NCBI GenBank assembly: GCA_949987705.1
Contig: OX465283.1
Coordinates: forward strand, 11,016,207-11,080,206
Length of the DNA stretch: 64,000 nucleotides
Source: Thereva unica
Taxonomy: Eukaryota; Arthropoda; Insecta; Diptera; Therevidae
Direction: 5' to 3'
The notes below the pieces were generated by a model, which was not told the origin of the DNA, ran no database searches, and saw only the letters and a list, made by a program, of their open reading frames with translations. Every line of letters starts with the position of its first letter. The stretch's first letter is position 1. A program made the translations under genes and the position numbers. Below are positions 33,587 through 44,790 of the stretch, piece after piece.

Positions 33587-34306
33587 GGGGGTAGACTACA
33601 GTAAAATTTTCAAAAAATTCATTTCTTTTTTTTTGCTTTATATTTGAAATCAGCCACCTCGAAAACCACAGAGTTAGATATTTCATCACAAAATAATCAA
33701 GATTTCACGTTTTGGCCAGAAATTTGGGACTCTGTCCCACAGTGCAATGTTCAAACGCGTTTTTCTCGAAACGATGTGTTTCAAAACGGTGTACATGATA
33801 TCTCAAGATCTAATCAACGAATTGACTTGAAATTTGACACACTTCTTTTATGGATGAGTGCCTCTGGCGTCACGTAGGATTTTGTCAATATCTTGCTTTG
33901 TTCAATAATTATTAACAATCATAACATGAAATTTGTGCCGAAAAAACGTATTTGCACAAATTTCATGTTATGATTGTTAATAATTATTGAACAAAGCAAG
34001 ATATTGACAAAATCCTACGTGACGCCAGAGGCACTCATCCATAAAAGAAGTGTGTCAAATTTCAAGTCAATTCGTTGATTAGATCTTGAGATATCATGTA
34101 CACCGTTTTGAAACACATCGTTTCGAGAAAAGCGCGTTTGAACATTGCACTGTGGGACAGAGTCCCAAATTTCTGGCCAAAACGTGAAATCTTGATTATT
34201 TTGTGATGAAATATCTAACTCTGTGGTTTTCGAGGTGGCTGATTTCAAATTTAAAGCAAAAAAAAAAGAAATGAATTTTTTGAAAATTTTACTGTAGTCT
34301 ACCCCC
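33587..34306. mobile_element. 720-bp near-perfect palindrome flanked by TTAA (foldback element)
   Basis: Two arms of about 352 bp (33587-33938 and 33954-34306) are inverted copies separated by a 15-bp spacer, CGAAAAAACGTATTT. I see only three differences: a T run of 9 versus 10, CGCGTTTTT versus CGCGCTTTT, and TATATTT versus TAAATTT. Ends are GGGGGTAGACTACAGT, and TTAA lies directly outside on both sides (33583-33586, 34307-34310). TTAA duplication is the piggyBac hallmark, but the GGGGG end is not the CCC end of the full piggyBac nearby. The same 77-residue reading appears on opposite strands simply because the arms are copies; I do not call a protein. Confidence 0.85.
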
Positions 34307-34310
34307 TTAA

Positions 34311-35750
34311 TAGCAACCGGCTGAGCCAGAAACGTATCCGACAGGCAGACAGCCAAGCAAGTAGGCAATCGCGTCTGAATGGATTAAAGACTGTACAGGG
34401 TATTTTCTTTCAGTTCTGGCTTGTTGTGCCTAAATCAATTGTACAAACGAATTCTCTTAAAGAAAGCCGTAGATTGCACTCAGCGTAGAAACACTTCAAC
34501 TGCAAGCAAAGCAGAATGGCTCAAGACAGCATAAAATCGTCCTTTTCAAGTTCAATTTTTTCCACTTTGATTAATCAGCAATTCCGTCAATATTCATCCA
34601 ATTCAGCAATCTTCCCCCATCAATAAATCCTAATTTGCAATTTAATTTTCTCAAGTGTTAATTGAAAGTATCGACGGGTTTTAAAAAGCCAACCAATCGC
34701 CAAAAACCCTTTTAACCCTAACCCTTTCGGCACCAGCATCAGCAAAGAACGCGCAATCATCAGAGCCAACCAGAGGAGAAAATTCAAATGAGGCCACAAA
34801 AGTCGTGAAGTTGTAAAGTTGTTCCTGCTCCTCGCGACCATCAGCGAATCTCCTCCAGACGAAAATATCCTCTCATCTGCATGAATCATTACTTGCGTCT
34901 AGATAGAAGGCTCCCGGTTATCTGCAACAAAAGGGATCGATTCAACTACTATACTCCTTAGGCTCCCTCCTTGTACATGGAGCCGTTTGTTTACTGCCGA
35001 AGGATATGCCTCTAGAGGAGATGTTGCGTCGCGATTCCTCTCCTCCACCGGCGCATCCTATAGCCTATAGCGCCATCTCCCGCGTGTAATTTGATTTCCC
35101 TCTGTTTGTCTAAGTTGGCTGTTAAGCAATTAAAAAGTATGGCCCCGCAGTGATACATGACGTGCTATTTATGACGACAGCTTTGTTTTAATTTCGAATG
35201 CTTCCTTTCTCTTGGCGCTCGGCAGAAGCTTGGTGGCGGGGCGATGGGCGAAATGTTTATTTGGGGGAGAAACGTATCATTTCCCACGTTAAATTTTACT
35301 ATTGCTTGCGATGTTTTTGGTATGTTGCAAAGCGGAGTCTGATGCCAAGAAAAGCGCCTGATTGTTTGCACATTAACTTCTCGGTAACAAACAAGTTAGT
35401 TGAGACAAAATGGGGTTGGAGATAAAGGGTGATAGATGCTACGTGGATGGAGAATGAAATTTGTGAGGCGCGATTTTTAATACTGTAAAAGATACCCATT
35501 AACCTGTATACGTTCCAATACTAAATTGGACATTTTTTATCGAAATTAAATGATTGATGAATTCATGGCGCTGATATTTAATATTGGCGTAGGGGTCTGG
35601 GTTATTAAACCTCGAACAGACAACGCAATAAGCTTAATGTCGAACTTAAGAATTAAATCTTACTTAATCTCACGTGATTAGCACGTAATTCTTTTCTCAA
35701 GAAACAGTGCAAAATTGCTAGGAACCTGGTTAAATTATGTAAAACACACT
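34311..35750. other. No gene seen
   Basis: Only overlapping short frames on both strands (for example 35165-35499), without family resemblance. Confidence 0.35.
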
Positions 35751-35755
35751 AAGGA

Positions 35756-36085
35756 CCCCCATTCACTTGCAGGCCGCCGGCGGCAGGCTCGTGGCCTTTC
35801 AGTTGAGATCGGTAGGTACGGCCCGATGAAGGCTACATACAGCCGTGAATACCCGCGAACACGCCCGAACGTTAGTATGGGTGGTTTTCGCGCCTTGCCT
35901 TTAGTTCCTAGTGAGTAAGGCGTGAATTCGTGCCGTAAATTCACGGCTTGAGATCATCAAGTGCAGATCATCAAGCGCATAAAGATTTTTGTCAGTTTTC
36001 TTGGACTGCAGTCATTTGGCGGCCGGCGAGTGTGTGTTGATACTTGATTTTAAGGCGAAAACTGGCTACGGACTGCCGTCGACCT
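35756..36085 (+). repeat. Dispersed repeat family with GGCGTGAATTC core (copy 2, longest)
   Basis: Blocks in order: GGCCGCCGGCGGCAGG, ATGGGTGGTTTTCGCGCCTT, AAGGCGTGAATTCGTGCCGT, AAATTCACGGCTTGAG, TCTTGGACTGCAG, GGCGGCCGGCGAGTGTGTG and AAGGCGAAAACTGGC. The copy at 48820-49115 has the same blocks in inverse order. The GC-rich ends partly pair, suggesting a MITE-like element of about 330 bp. Confidence 0.65.
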
Positions 36086-38460
36086 CTGTGTGAAAGTAAG
36101 CCTTAAGCGATGGCTAAATGATGGCAGAAAGTATTAGTAGCCCCTTGATTGTTTAGCCGACACCGGCCAGTCAAACGCGCGACTCGACGAATGCTGCGAC
36201 GTACGAGCTAAGCAACACTGACCTGCGAAGAGGCCCTTAGGATATAGAACTACAGCAAGGGCCCTCGCCGAATTTTAACGTCATAAAATTCTTTTTGAGT
36301 ATGAATGCTCACTTTTTGATAGTTGTGTGCCCACTACAAGCGGAAAAGGCGAGTGGAATAGCGGAGGGGCAAGTAGGAGTCTGAATTATCAGTTTTAAAA
36401 ATTTTAAAAATCTCACGCGAGATTTGTGGGGGAGGGAGGCCGAGCCAAATCTCCACGACACCACGACACATCATCAAGGGCGGAAGGCGGGTCAAAAAAT
36501 AGCAACAATCGCCTCACGTAATTTGTGGACGACCCCAAAGGCTGACAGGCCAATAGGATTTTCTTTCCTTATATGATCTTCCCGCTTTGGGGATAAAGAC
36601 CTCCCTGGCCTCTCTCCAGCACCTTAGAATTCGAATCCTATGAGTTACGCGAAAAAGGTGGTTCACCCTTGATAGAGCTCCGCATTACTATGAGAAGGCT
36701 AAGTTAAACCGAAGGTCGCCTGGCATCCAAAGTCCATCGTTAGTAGTATCATTCATCACGATTGTTTACACCTTGGGATTGAGAGTTATATCTTCTATGT
36801 CCTCTATACCCGTCCAATTCAGTCTATTCTACGGCCAGGTATGATCTGTATTAGTAAATTTTCTTCCGATAATCCTTCAACTAGTTCTACGGGCTTCCTT
36901 CTGAAATAGGATAACAAGATAATAAGGTAATACTACTGAAGTAAAACTCTACCTGAAAAATTTGCCTAAACCGCTACATCTCCTTAATCTTTAGTCCTTT
37001 ATTTAAAAAAATCCCCCAGCTCCCCAGCACGTAATTTAAAAACCAGACACAACACTTCCTACTTCCCTCTCTCTCCGCTCTATACTAGCGCTAAAAAAAA
37101 CACTGGATAAAACGAGCCAAAAAAGACCACCCTGTGCCTCTAAATATATTGGCGCATTAATGACTAGTCAAACGTAAAATTGCTTCAAAAGTCCTTCCCC
37201 GAGTTTACGATAATGCAAACTCAATTATTGGTACTTTCCGGCATTAATTCTCGTTAAGCAGATCCTGGAAATCTACCAAGAATGAAGAGAGAATCCTGCC
37301 GGAGCTTCTGGCACGGATGGGAGACGATTATTTCAAGAAGAAGGATGCGGGTGGGTTTGGGTCCTTTTTGTTGTTATCTTTTAAATGTTCCCAATTCTAA
37401 AATCAAGCATGGAATGACGGGAGGAGGTTTGGTGATTATTGTTTGAGGAATTATTCAAAAGAAAATATAATCTGTTTGCGAAAGTCTTATGCTGGAGACC
37501 CTCTTCAATCAATGGAGGACTCTTTTCGAGTGCCCTTTTGCTATTCTGAAAGTTTTCCGGTTTTTTTTTTGTTTTTGTGTCCTTCCTAGGAAAATTTTCT
37601 TGGTCTGTTTTTAATAACTTGGAAGTGTTTCCATTTAATTAAAAAACTCGTAAAGAAATTTTCCAGATGTTTGATGTAATTATGAGTAACGACAGCCCGA
37701 ACTTATTGGAGGATCACTTGAAATTTTCTTAAGAAGGTCGAATTCAACTTTTTTTGATTATCTAAAATATCCTCCCCAAATCTCCCCCCACCACACATAC
37801 AATGTACAAATCAAAAAATTACTGTCTGGTCAGTTCTGTCATTAATGACTCTCGCTCCCTCTGTGAATCCTTCTTTATGACGCTATGCTGTTTCTCCCCT
37901 AATGTGAAAAGGATACGAATTTTTGCTGCCGAGGACTGAGGGAATCAGCACTTTCCTTTCGCATTGCTGACCGTAGGGTAATTTTTGGTCACTTCTTGCC
38001 ACATTTCTCCTACTTAAGACAAAGTTGCCGTTTTTGTTAATTGTGCTGATTAAGCTTACTGCCTTAGCGGTTATTGGTTGCCTTTAGCCCTTTACAGGAC
38101 TCCCAGACAGTCCTGACGGAGATTTTTGTTCAAATACTGTACAAGGATTCATTTTTCACCATTTTTTTTTTGTTTATTGTTGTTATATAGTCAGGAATTT
38201 ATTCTTTTGTTAGGGATTTTGTTGCAATGGTTCGAAGGGGGGAGGTTTTTAAAGGGAAATTGGATGATAGAAAAATTAGAAAAGGAATTCTATGGAAAGT
38301 TGTTGGTGCCAGATAAAATGAAATTGCGTATTATAACTGCACCACGTAAGTGCAACCTATTATGTTTTACTTAACATATCTAAATTACTTCGCATCGATT
38401 CAGTTGGATAAAAGAGCCAATAACAAATCGTCATACCAATCATGTAACTAGTTGTCTAGG
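36086..38460. other. No gene seen
   Basis: Long AT-rich stretch with homopolymer runs. No ORF or repeat that I can name. Confidence 0.35.
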
Positions 38461-38469
38461 TTACATTGA

Positions 38470-38760
38470 TGCCAATTTTATAATCTTTTTGACCAAAAGC
38501 CTACAGTTCAAAGGGCATTCTTTCATATTGATAAATACTATCCCTGTTTTGACTGTCATATGTGGAATGACAGCAAGATTTGCGGCAAAAAACTGGTTTC
38601 TCGTTCGAGCACATCTCCGACAGACACATTGTCTTTGAATACGTTGATCGATAAGGGAAATTATGAAATTTATATGAAATGTGAAAGATAATTTAGCGAG
38701 AATTGATCCCACGATCTCTGAGTGTAGTAGACAGGACGCCTTTCACCAAATCATACATGT
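38470..38760 (-). repeat. Possible second tRNA-like SINE
   Basis: Read on the minus strand from about 38755: GTGAAAGGCGTCCTGTCTAC, then AGAGATCGTGGGATCAATTC, which has the look of a degenerate tRNA 3' half with a B-box-like GGGATCAATTC. The body is unrelated to the other SINE family. Tentative. Confidence 0.3.
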
Positions 38761-38949
38761 TATATTAATCCCACCTAACTAGATGGTACAAAAATGTTCT
38801 CGTATTTTAACGTGTAGACCTCTCGGCAAACAACTATTTCACTGTACTATTTGTGGCTGTATCGGTAGTGCATCATTCACCACCATTTGTCTTTCTGGAA
38901 GGAATTCCAAAAATCAAAGAAAGCATTGATGCAGTTTTTGGTATTGAAA

Positions 38950-39120
38950 GATTTGATGCGATTGTGGCATCGTCAGTTATTATATGTGTCGTTCATTACA
39001 AAAGTGGTGTAACTCCATATTTGAAAATATTAGGGGTTGATTTCTTTTGGAGTCACATTTTGACATATTTTTCGCTATAAAAGTAAAGCAACTCCAAAAG
39101 TGCATTATAAGTCCAATTAT
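38950..39120 (+). repeat. Dispersed repeat, copy 2 (matches 1440-1610)
   Basis: Shares GTGTCGTTCA, GTGGTGT, AGGGGTTGATTT, TTTGGAGTCACATTTTG and CATTATAAGTCCAA with the copy at 1440-1610, in the same order and orientation. Confidence 0.5.
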
Positions 39121-39609
39121 AAGGCCTGAAGGCCAACCGTCTTTACTGCATGGAATTTACTCAAAAACTTGAAAGATGGTTTTCTCACGACCAACTGCTC
39201 CAAAAAATGCGTAATTTCTGTATAAAACTACCACAGAAGACAATAAATGGCTTGAAACACCACCATTTGAATCTTTTGGACGAGGTGGCCACTTTTTTAA
39301 GACCAAATTTCCGTGCCTTTTCCAGGGTTTCCAGACAATATTTGAATTTTTTCCAGACTTTGCGTTATATCAAGAAATATAGATAATATCGAAGAACTAA
39401 TATTTCAGAAGCAAGATAGTAATATAATAGGGAAAGTCAGGTATAGCCAGTGAACAGCGGCTAAATGTGGACAAAGCCGAGCCTGTCTGCATCAGAACAT
39501 GGCTAGCAATGTTACAGGGATATAACCAAAACGAGTTCAAATACAACTTGTTTACCACCATTATTGAGAACGTCCATATTGAGCAGATAGTCCTGGCTGA
39601 TGGTGCTAG

Positions 39610-39860
39610 GTATATCTGAATCATACGGTAGAGGAATCAAAACTTTTCAACCATCAGCGGGTCATTCAAAGATGTACGGTCGGGCTTTAGCGTGATGGAA
39701 GACAACACCTTTCCTATTATTCAATTCGTACCGTTTTCGTTCAATTGCCTGACATTATCTTTCTAGCAGTCCACAGTAGATTTGAGAATCAATCGTCTGA
39801 TCAAATGGAAGTACCACGGCTCTAGCTTGATGAAGTTGGAGAAATTTCGTTGATACAACA
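39610..39860 (-). mobile_element. Mariner-like transposase fragment
   Basis: The minus strand reads HQARAVVLPFDQTIDSQIYC, then ER...QAIERKRYELNNRKGVVFHH and AKARPY, matching the mariner block before the second catalytic aspartate (family form FHQDNARPH, here HHAKARPY). The catalytic Asp is lost and stops interrupt it. Confidence 0.65.
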
Positions 39861-40104
39861 AGCTGCATGGAAAACTTATTGATTTCGGCTCTCTGGGTTT
39901 ATTTTTTAGTCCAAAATTGAAGAAGGGTTCTTCTTCTTCTTCTTCTTTGATCCGTTAGCTGGCGGTCCGAGCGGGACGTCCCCGCAACGGATACGTTGCT
40001 GTCGGTGCCGCTGGGTCCCGAACTCTATTCACGATTCGCTTCCATTCTTCTCGGTTTTTGGCGGTGTCTCGAGCCTCGGTAACTGATAATCGTTGATTCT
40101 TTAA

Positions 40105-42900
40105 CCCTCGTCGAGCTGAATAGGTACAATTGTAACTTTTGCGTTTTTAAATTTTGATTGCTCTTTCCCCAGAAGCAATAGAGCCCTCATATTTTCTGAC
40201 ATCTCTACTTTTGTGGCCTAGATTTCATAAGTCAAATTTCAGAAAAATATCTCAACCCCCTCACTTATCAAGAGATCACATTTTTTTTACACCTATAAAT
40301 GGCGGTATAGGTACAATTGTACCTTTATATATTTTCTATGAAGATAATGCAAGAAAAAAAAAGAATCAACGTTTTTTGAATGATTATGTTAATTTATTGT
40401 ACCTTACAAAATATAATTAAGATTTTTTTATTTTATTGATTTTCTTCGCAATTAATGCACGTCGTCTTTGGTAGTGAATGTTCATCGCAAACGGGATTAA
40501 GGCAAACCACACAGGACTTTCTAGTTTTGCGCTGCTTCCTCTTCAGCTCTCGGCAGATATAACAGCTACCAACGACAGGGGAGGCTCCACGACTACCATG
40601 AGGTTCTTGACGTCCAGCCGCTGGTTCTGACGTCACCAGAATGCGTTTTCCAAGCACCATTTCCACTGCACATCGAAGGAAATGATTCCTCATACACATT
40701 CGGTTTGTACTCCGAGTTTCGACTGCAGGCATACAAAGCTGAGTGGCAAGATCTTTGAGGAACTTTCTTCGTTGATCCTTTGTGCAGAAACGTGGGTTGT
40801 GTTCTCTGAAGATGACGTACGATGCTAACCCAGAGACGTCAATCATGTTATAAAAAAATGCCAGAGGCCAACGCAATGTCCGTCGTTTGACACTATATTC
40901 TCCCAACATTTTATCCATAACGTCTACTCCGCCTTTGGTTTTATTGTAATATGTTATTATCTCTGGTTTGGCTGCTTGCGTCTCTTCGACTTCTCCCGTC
41001 ATGTGCATGGTTGATAGAAGCACGACTGCTTTGTTCTTCTTTCGCACATATGAACAAACTGTTGCTTCATTATTGTAGGCAAAATTCGTCGAGTTTATAG
41101 GCCTTTCTTTGGAGGCCTGCATGTTGCTTGGCAGGAACCTTTTATTTTTTCTTACTGTGCCAACTAACGTCATGTTCCAGGAGTTCAATACCTTAGCTAG
41201 TTCCATAGATGTGAAAAAGTTGTCGGTGGTGACATTTCTTCCAGAACCTTTGTATTTGCTGACTAGGTCCAAAACTGTTCGTTCACCAACGTTTACCTGT
41301 CGAGGGCCATCTGTTGGTTTTCCAGTATAAAGCTGACCTTGTAACGGATATGCGTTTGATGCATCACAAACCCAGAAAACCTTTATCCCATATTTAGCCG
41401 GTTTGGAAGGCATATATTGGGTAAATTTGGTATGTCCTCTATACGGAAATAGTTGCTCGTCGACTGTGATGCATTCATGTGGCTTGTAGGCTCTCTCCAA
41501 ATTTCTGTTCAGCATTGTCCAGATGTCCCGTATTGGTGCAGCTTTATCAGATTTCAAACGTTCTGCACGTGTAATGTCATTGTCGAATCGGATGAATCTC
41601 AGCATCATCTTGAAGCGGTCACGAGGCATTGCTGCACGTATAAGAGGTAGAGCATCAACCTGCCACAAATCGTTCAGATTCACTTTATTATCTTTGTGCA
41701 CACCAGTAGAAATAAGTATACCAAAAAATGCGTCGAGTTCACTTTCACTAAATGGCTTGAATGTTTTTGGTGGTGGCCGTTTGGAAGCTACAGGAAACGT
41801 TTGAACCAGTTTATTATTGAAATCCTCACAAACTCTCTTGCCCTTCCGATTTGTTTCGCGTAATATGATGTCACACATTTCCGGAGTCATGATTGTTTTA
41901 AATATTTCTCTTGCTGTATACATCTTACTGTTTGCTGCAGCTCCACCTTTTTGTCTTACGATATTACGACGTCTTGTTTGAGCATTGGGTAGTGGAACAC
42001 TACGCCATTGAGTTCCATCCTTCGAAGTCCATATATCACCCACACTTGGAGACACACTTTCATCTTCAACACTTTCGTCTGAGTCGTATTCTTCTTCATG
42101 TTCGATGATCATTTCTTGTTCAATATCAGACTCTTCCTCTGCTGAAACTTGTGGTACGTAACTTTCGTCATCAGATGCACAGTACGGTTCTCCCTCGTCT
42201 TCAGAATCAGATTTTTCGAGCATTCCACTGATTTCTTCGCATGTATATCTGTAAAAATATGGAAATTGTATTATGAAATACTACTACATTATAGGTTTGT
42301 CACTATATAACACCGACCTGCAATCTCGTGTTCTTGAACTGCGGCTGGTACTAGGTCTAGCTTCATCACTCATAATGATTAGTATAACTTTTATCTTTAA
42401 CAATATCTTCACTGCACAAAGCCTCAAGCAATATTAAATGCTTGTCAAAGTTACTTTTTCTTTTATACCTTCTTGATTGAATCATAAGAATATAACCCTA
42501 ATTATTCTAAAAAATAATATTTCCTTATATTATTCTTGGAATATCAGAAGGGACTCCAATAAGTCTTGGAATAAGAGCAGGTACTCTTATCCTAATCTAA
42601 AACCAATTAGTATTCCATACCAAGAATAATCAGGGTAATAAAATCCTTTGAATCAGATCTACCGCAAATATTTATTATTTTTATTAGGTACCTGTCATAA
42701 AATGCAAAAAAAAATTCCTGGTACTCCTGAATACAGGTAAAATATCACAAAACATGACTACACAATATCTATATACTAAATATTATTCATTAATTGTAAA
42801 AAATTATACCTAAAATGGATTTGTTCATACAAAATATATGAAGGTACAATTGTACCTATGCCGCCTCTTAAGGTTGTAAATTTATGCCGCTCGACAAGGG
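40105..42900 (-). mobile_element. Structurally complete piggyBac element
   Basis: 2,796 bp bounded by TTAA on both sides (40101-40104 and 42901-42904). Left terminal repeat CCCTCGTCGAGCTGAATA and right (reverse) CCCTTGTCGAGCGGCATA match at 15 of 18 positions and begin with CCC as in other piggyBac families. Subterminal inverted repeats of about 40 bp, GGCGG(T/C)ATAGGTACAATTG + TACCTT, lie at about 40300 and 42865, centred on the palindrome GGTACAATTGTACC. It contains one transposase gene with no inactivating lesion. Confidence 0.92.
40433..42373 (-). CDS. piggyBac transposase (intact, two exons)
   Basis: Cut-and-paste DDE/D transposase that inserts at TTAA. Exon 1 42373..42318 (18 codons plus 2 nt) and exon 2 42248..40433 flank a 69-bp intron (donor GTCGGT, acceptor ACAG), giving 623 residues; the uninterrupted frame alone is 596. 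An acidic N-terminal region (to about 90) is followed by the DDE_Tnp_1_7 domain. Catalytic aspartates: TVDEQLFPYRG (about D282), VTTDNFFTS (D361) and GGVDVMDKML (D461). The C-terminus is a Cys-rich zinc-binding domain (CYIC...CVVC...CDEH...CINC) that in piggyBac binds the element ends. Base composition and codon use do not look degraded. Domesticated PGBD-type genes lack terminal repeats, so this is a real transposon copy. Confidence 0.9.
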
Positions 42901-44790
42901 TTAAGTCACCCTCGATATTCTTCAACCAGGTTTTCTTCGGTGCCGATCGCTGTATTCTCCAGTCTGCAGGACGGTCTCGCCAGAGAAGTTTACGTGGCAA
43001 GCGGTTATCATCCATTCGGCAAACATGTCCAAACCACCGTAGTCGACGTTTTTGCATTTCTTCTTCGATCAGTGTTTGCTGATCGCATCTTTGTCTGACA
43101 ACCTCGTTTCTAAGGCGATCACGGAGTGAGACACGGAGGATCTGCCTCAAACATCGCATTTGGAAGACCTCGAGCTTCTTAACGTACGGTTTGAGCAGTG
43201 TCCACGTTTCAGATCCATAAAGAAGAATCGGAAGAATCAACGTTCGGTAAAGACGTAGTTTTGTTTTGATGGAGATATTTGCTCGTTTCCATATGCACCA
43301 CTTGAGCGAGGCGAATGTTGCTGTTGCCTGGCCGATACGGCTGTGAACGTCGGCCGTCGATGCTACTTTCGTTTCCTCAACCAATGATCCCAAATATTTG
43401 AACCTTGGAACTTGTTCGATTTGGGTTCCATCGAGGTGAACACTGGCTCTTGATCCATCCGTTGTGAGCACTTTGGTCTTTTCCGCATTGATTTTTAACC
43501 CGTATGATTGGGCGATGCGGGAAATATCGTATAAGATGTCCGTTGCTTCGGCATCCGTGTCGGCGAAAACAGCGCTATCGTCGGCGAACATTAAGTCTGT
43601 TACGAAGTTGTTGTCGTCGTATTGAACTCCGAGTCGTCCATCGAATGCTTCACGCATAATCGCGTCGATCACAACGTTGAAGAGAAGTGGCGAAGCGACG
43701 TCTCCCTGTCGGACACCCGTCTGAATCGGGAACTCCTCGGATAAGTCGTTTCGAATACGAACGCTGCTGGTTGAGCCATCGTACGACGCTTGGAGAAGTT
43801 GGATGATTCTCAATGGCACGTGTTCGGTTACCAAGACTCTCCACAAGCTGTTCCAATCGATGCAATCGAAAGCGGATTTGAAATCGATGAAAACGACGAC
43901 AATTCGTTTGCCGCAACGAATTCTTTCTTCCATTAACTGACGGAGGGCGAATATTTGATCAATGCATCCTCGATGTGGTCTAAATCCCGCTTGTTCCTCC
44001 CGGCTCGTTTGCTCTCGATGTTTCTGTAGCCTCGATTGTATTATTTTCGTAAATACTTTACCGACAATCGAAAGAAGGCTAATACCGCGATAATTCTTGC
44101 ATTCCCGACTGTCGCCTTTCTTCAAAATTGGGACAACGATCGCTTTCTTCCATACCGAAGGGACACGATCCGAATGCCATATGTGTGTTATGAGGACATG
44201 AAGTCGTTGTGATAAGACATCACCTCCAGCTTTGATCATCTCGGCGGTTACTTGGTCTATTCCCGGCGCTTTTCCATTTTTCAGCGATTTTATTGCTGTC
44301 TTCACCTCGATAATTGTTGGTTCGGTATCGAGAGACTGATTCATCGGCTGTTCGATAATCGGTGGTTCGGGTGCTGGACCTTGCGGCGGATCGTGGTTAT
44401 ACAGCTGGTGGAAGAATGCTCTCCACCGCTCCAGGCGTTCATGGGCCGAAGTCACAAAAGTTCCATCCGATTTTTTGATGTTGTCGTTTGTTGATGTTGT
44501 TTTGCCGCCTAACCGGCGGATTGTCTGGTACAGCGTCCGGTACTCGTGCCTCGACGCCGCTTTTTCCATGTCGGCCGCAACGTTATTCCAGTACGCTTCT
44601 CGTTCCAATTTCATTTTCTGCCGAACTTCTTTGTTCAATCTTCTGTATTCCTCAAAGTCGACGTGTTTCATGCGCTTCCGCTGATCGACGAGGTCCAGAC
44701 AGCTGTCCGAGATCCATGGCTGCGTCCGTTTGGACACAACTCCATTGCACACTCCACAATAGACTCCGACAATTGCCTTTCTTCTACATC
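42901..44790 (-). pseudogene. Reverse transcriptase of the RTE-like element (disrupted)
   Basis: The RT frame shows all core blocks: SLKNGKAPGIDQVTAEMI, YRGISLLSIVGKVFTKII, QAGFRPHRGCIDQI, VVVFIDFKSAFDCIDW, TGVRQGDVASPLLFNVV, LMFADDSAVFAD (active site FADD), GLKINAEKTKVL and KYLGSLVEE, then RRLRWFGHVCRMDDNRLPRKL. Residues after 42901 in the raw frame (to 42776) are piggyBac sequence, not RT; the true C-terminus is at 40104-39955. The protein therefore lacks its natural end, and the join to the endonuclease needs a 1-nt shift. Confidence 0.88.

Noticed and set aside
33644..34368. Two identical 77-residue readings on opposite strands
   Set aside because: They are the two arms of the palindrome. 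No known family and no start context; the identity is explained by the inverted repeat.
42776..42900. C-terminal 40 codons of the long RT frame
   Set aside because: They lie inside the piggyBac terminal region. The true RT end is on the other side of the insertion.
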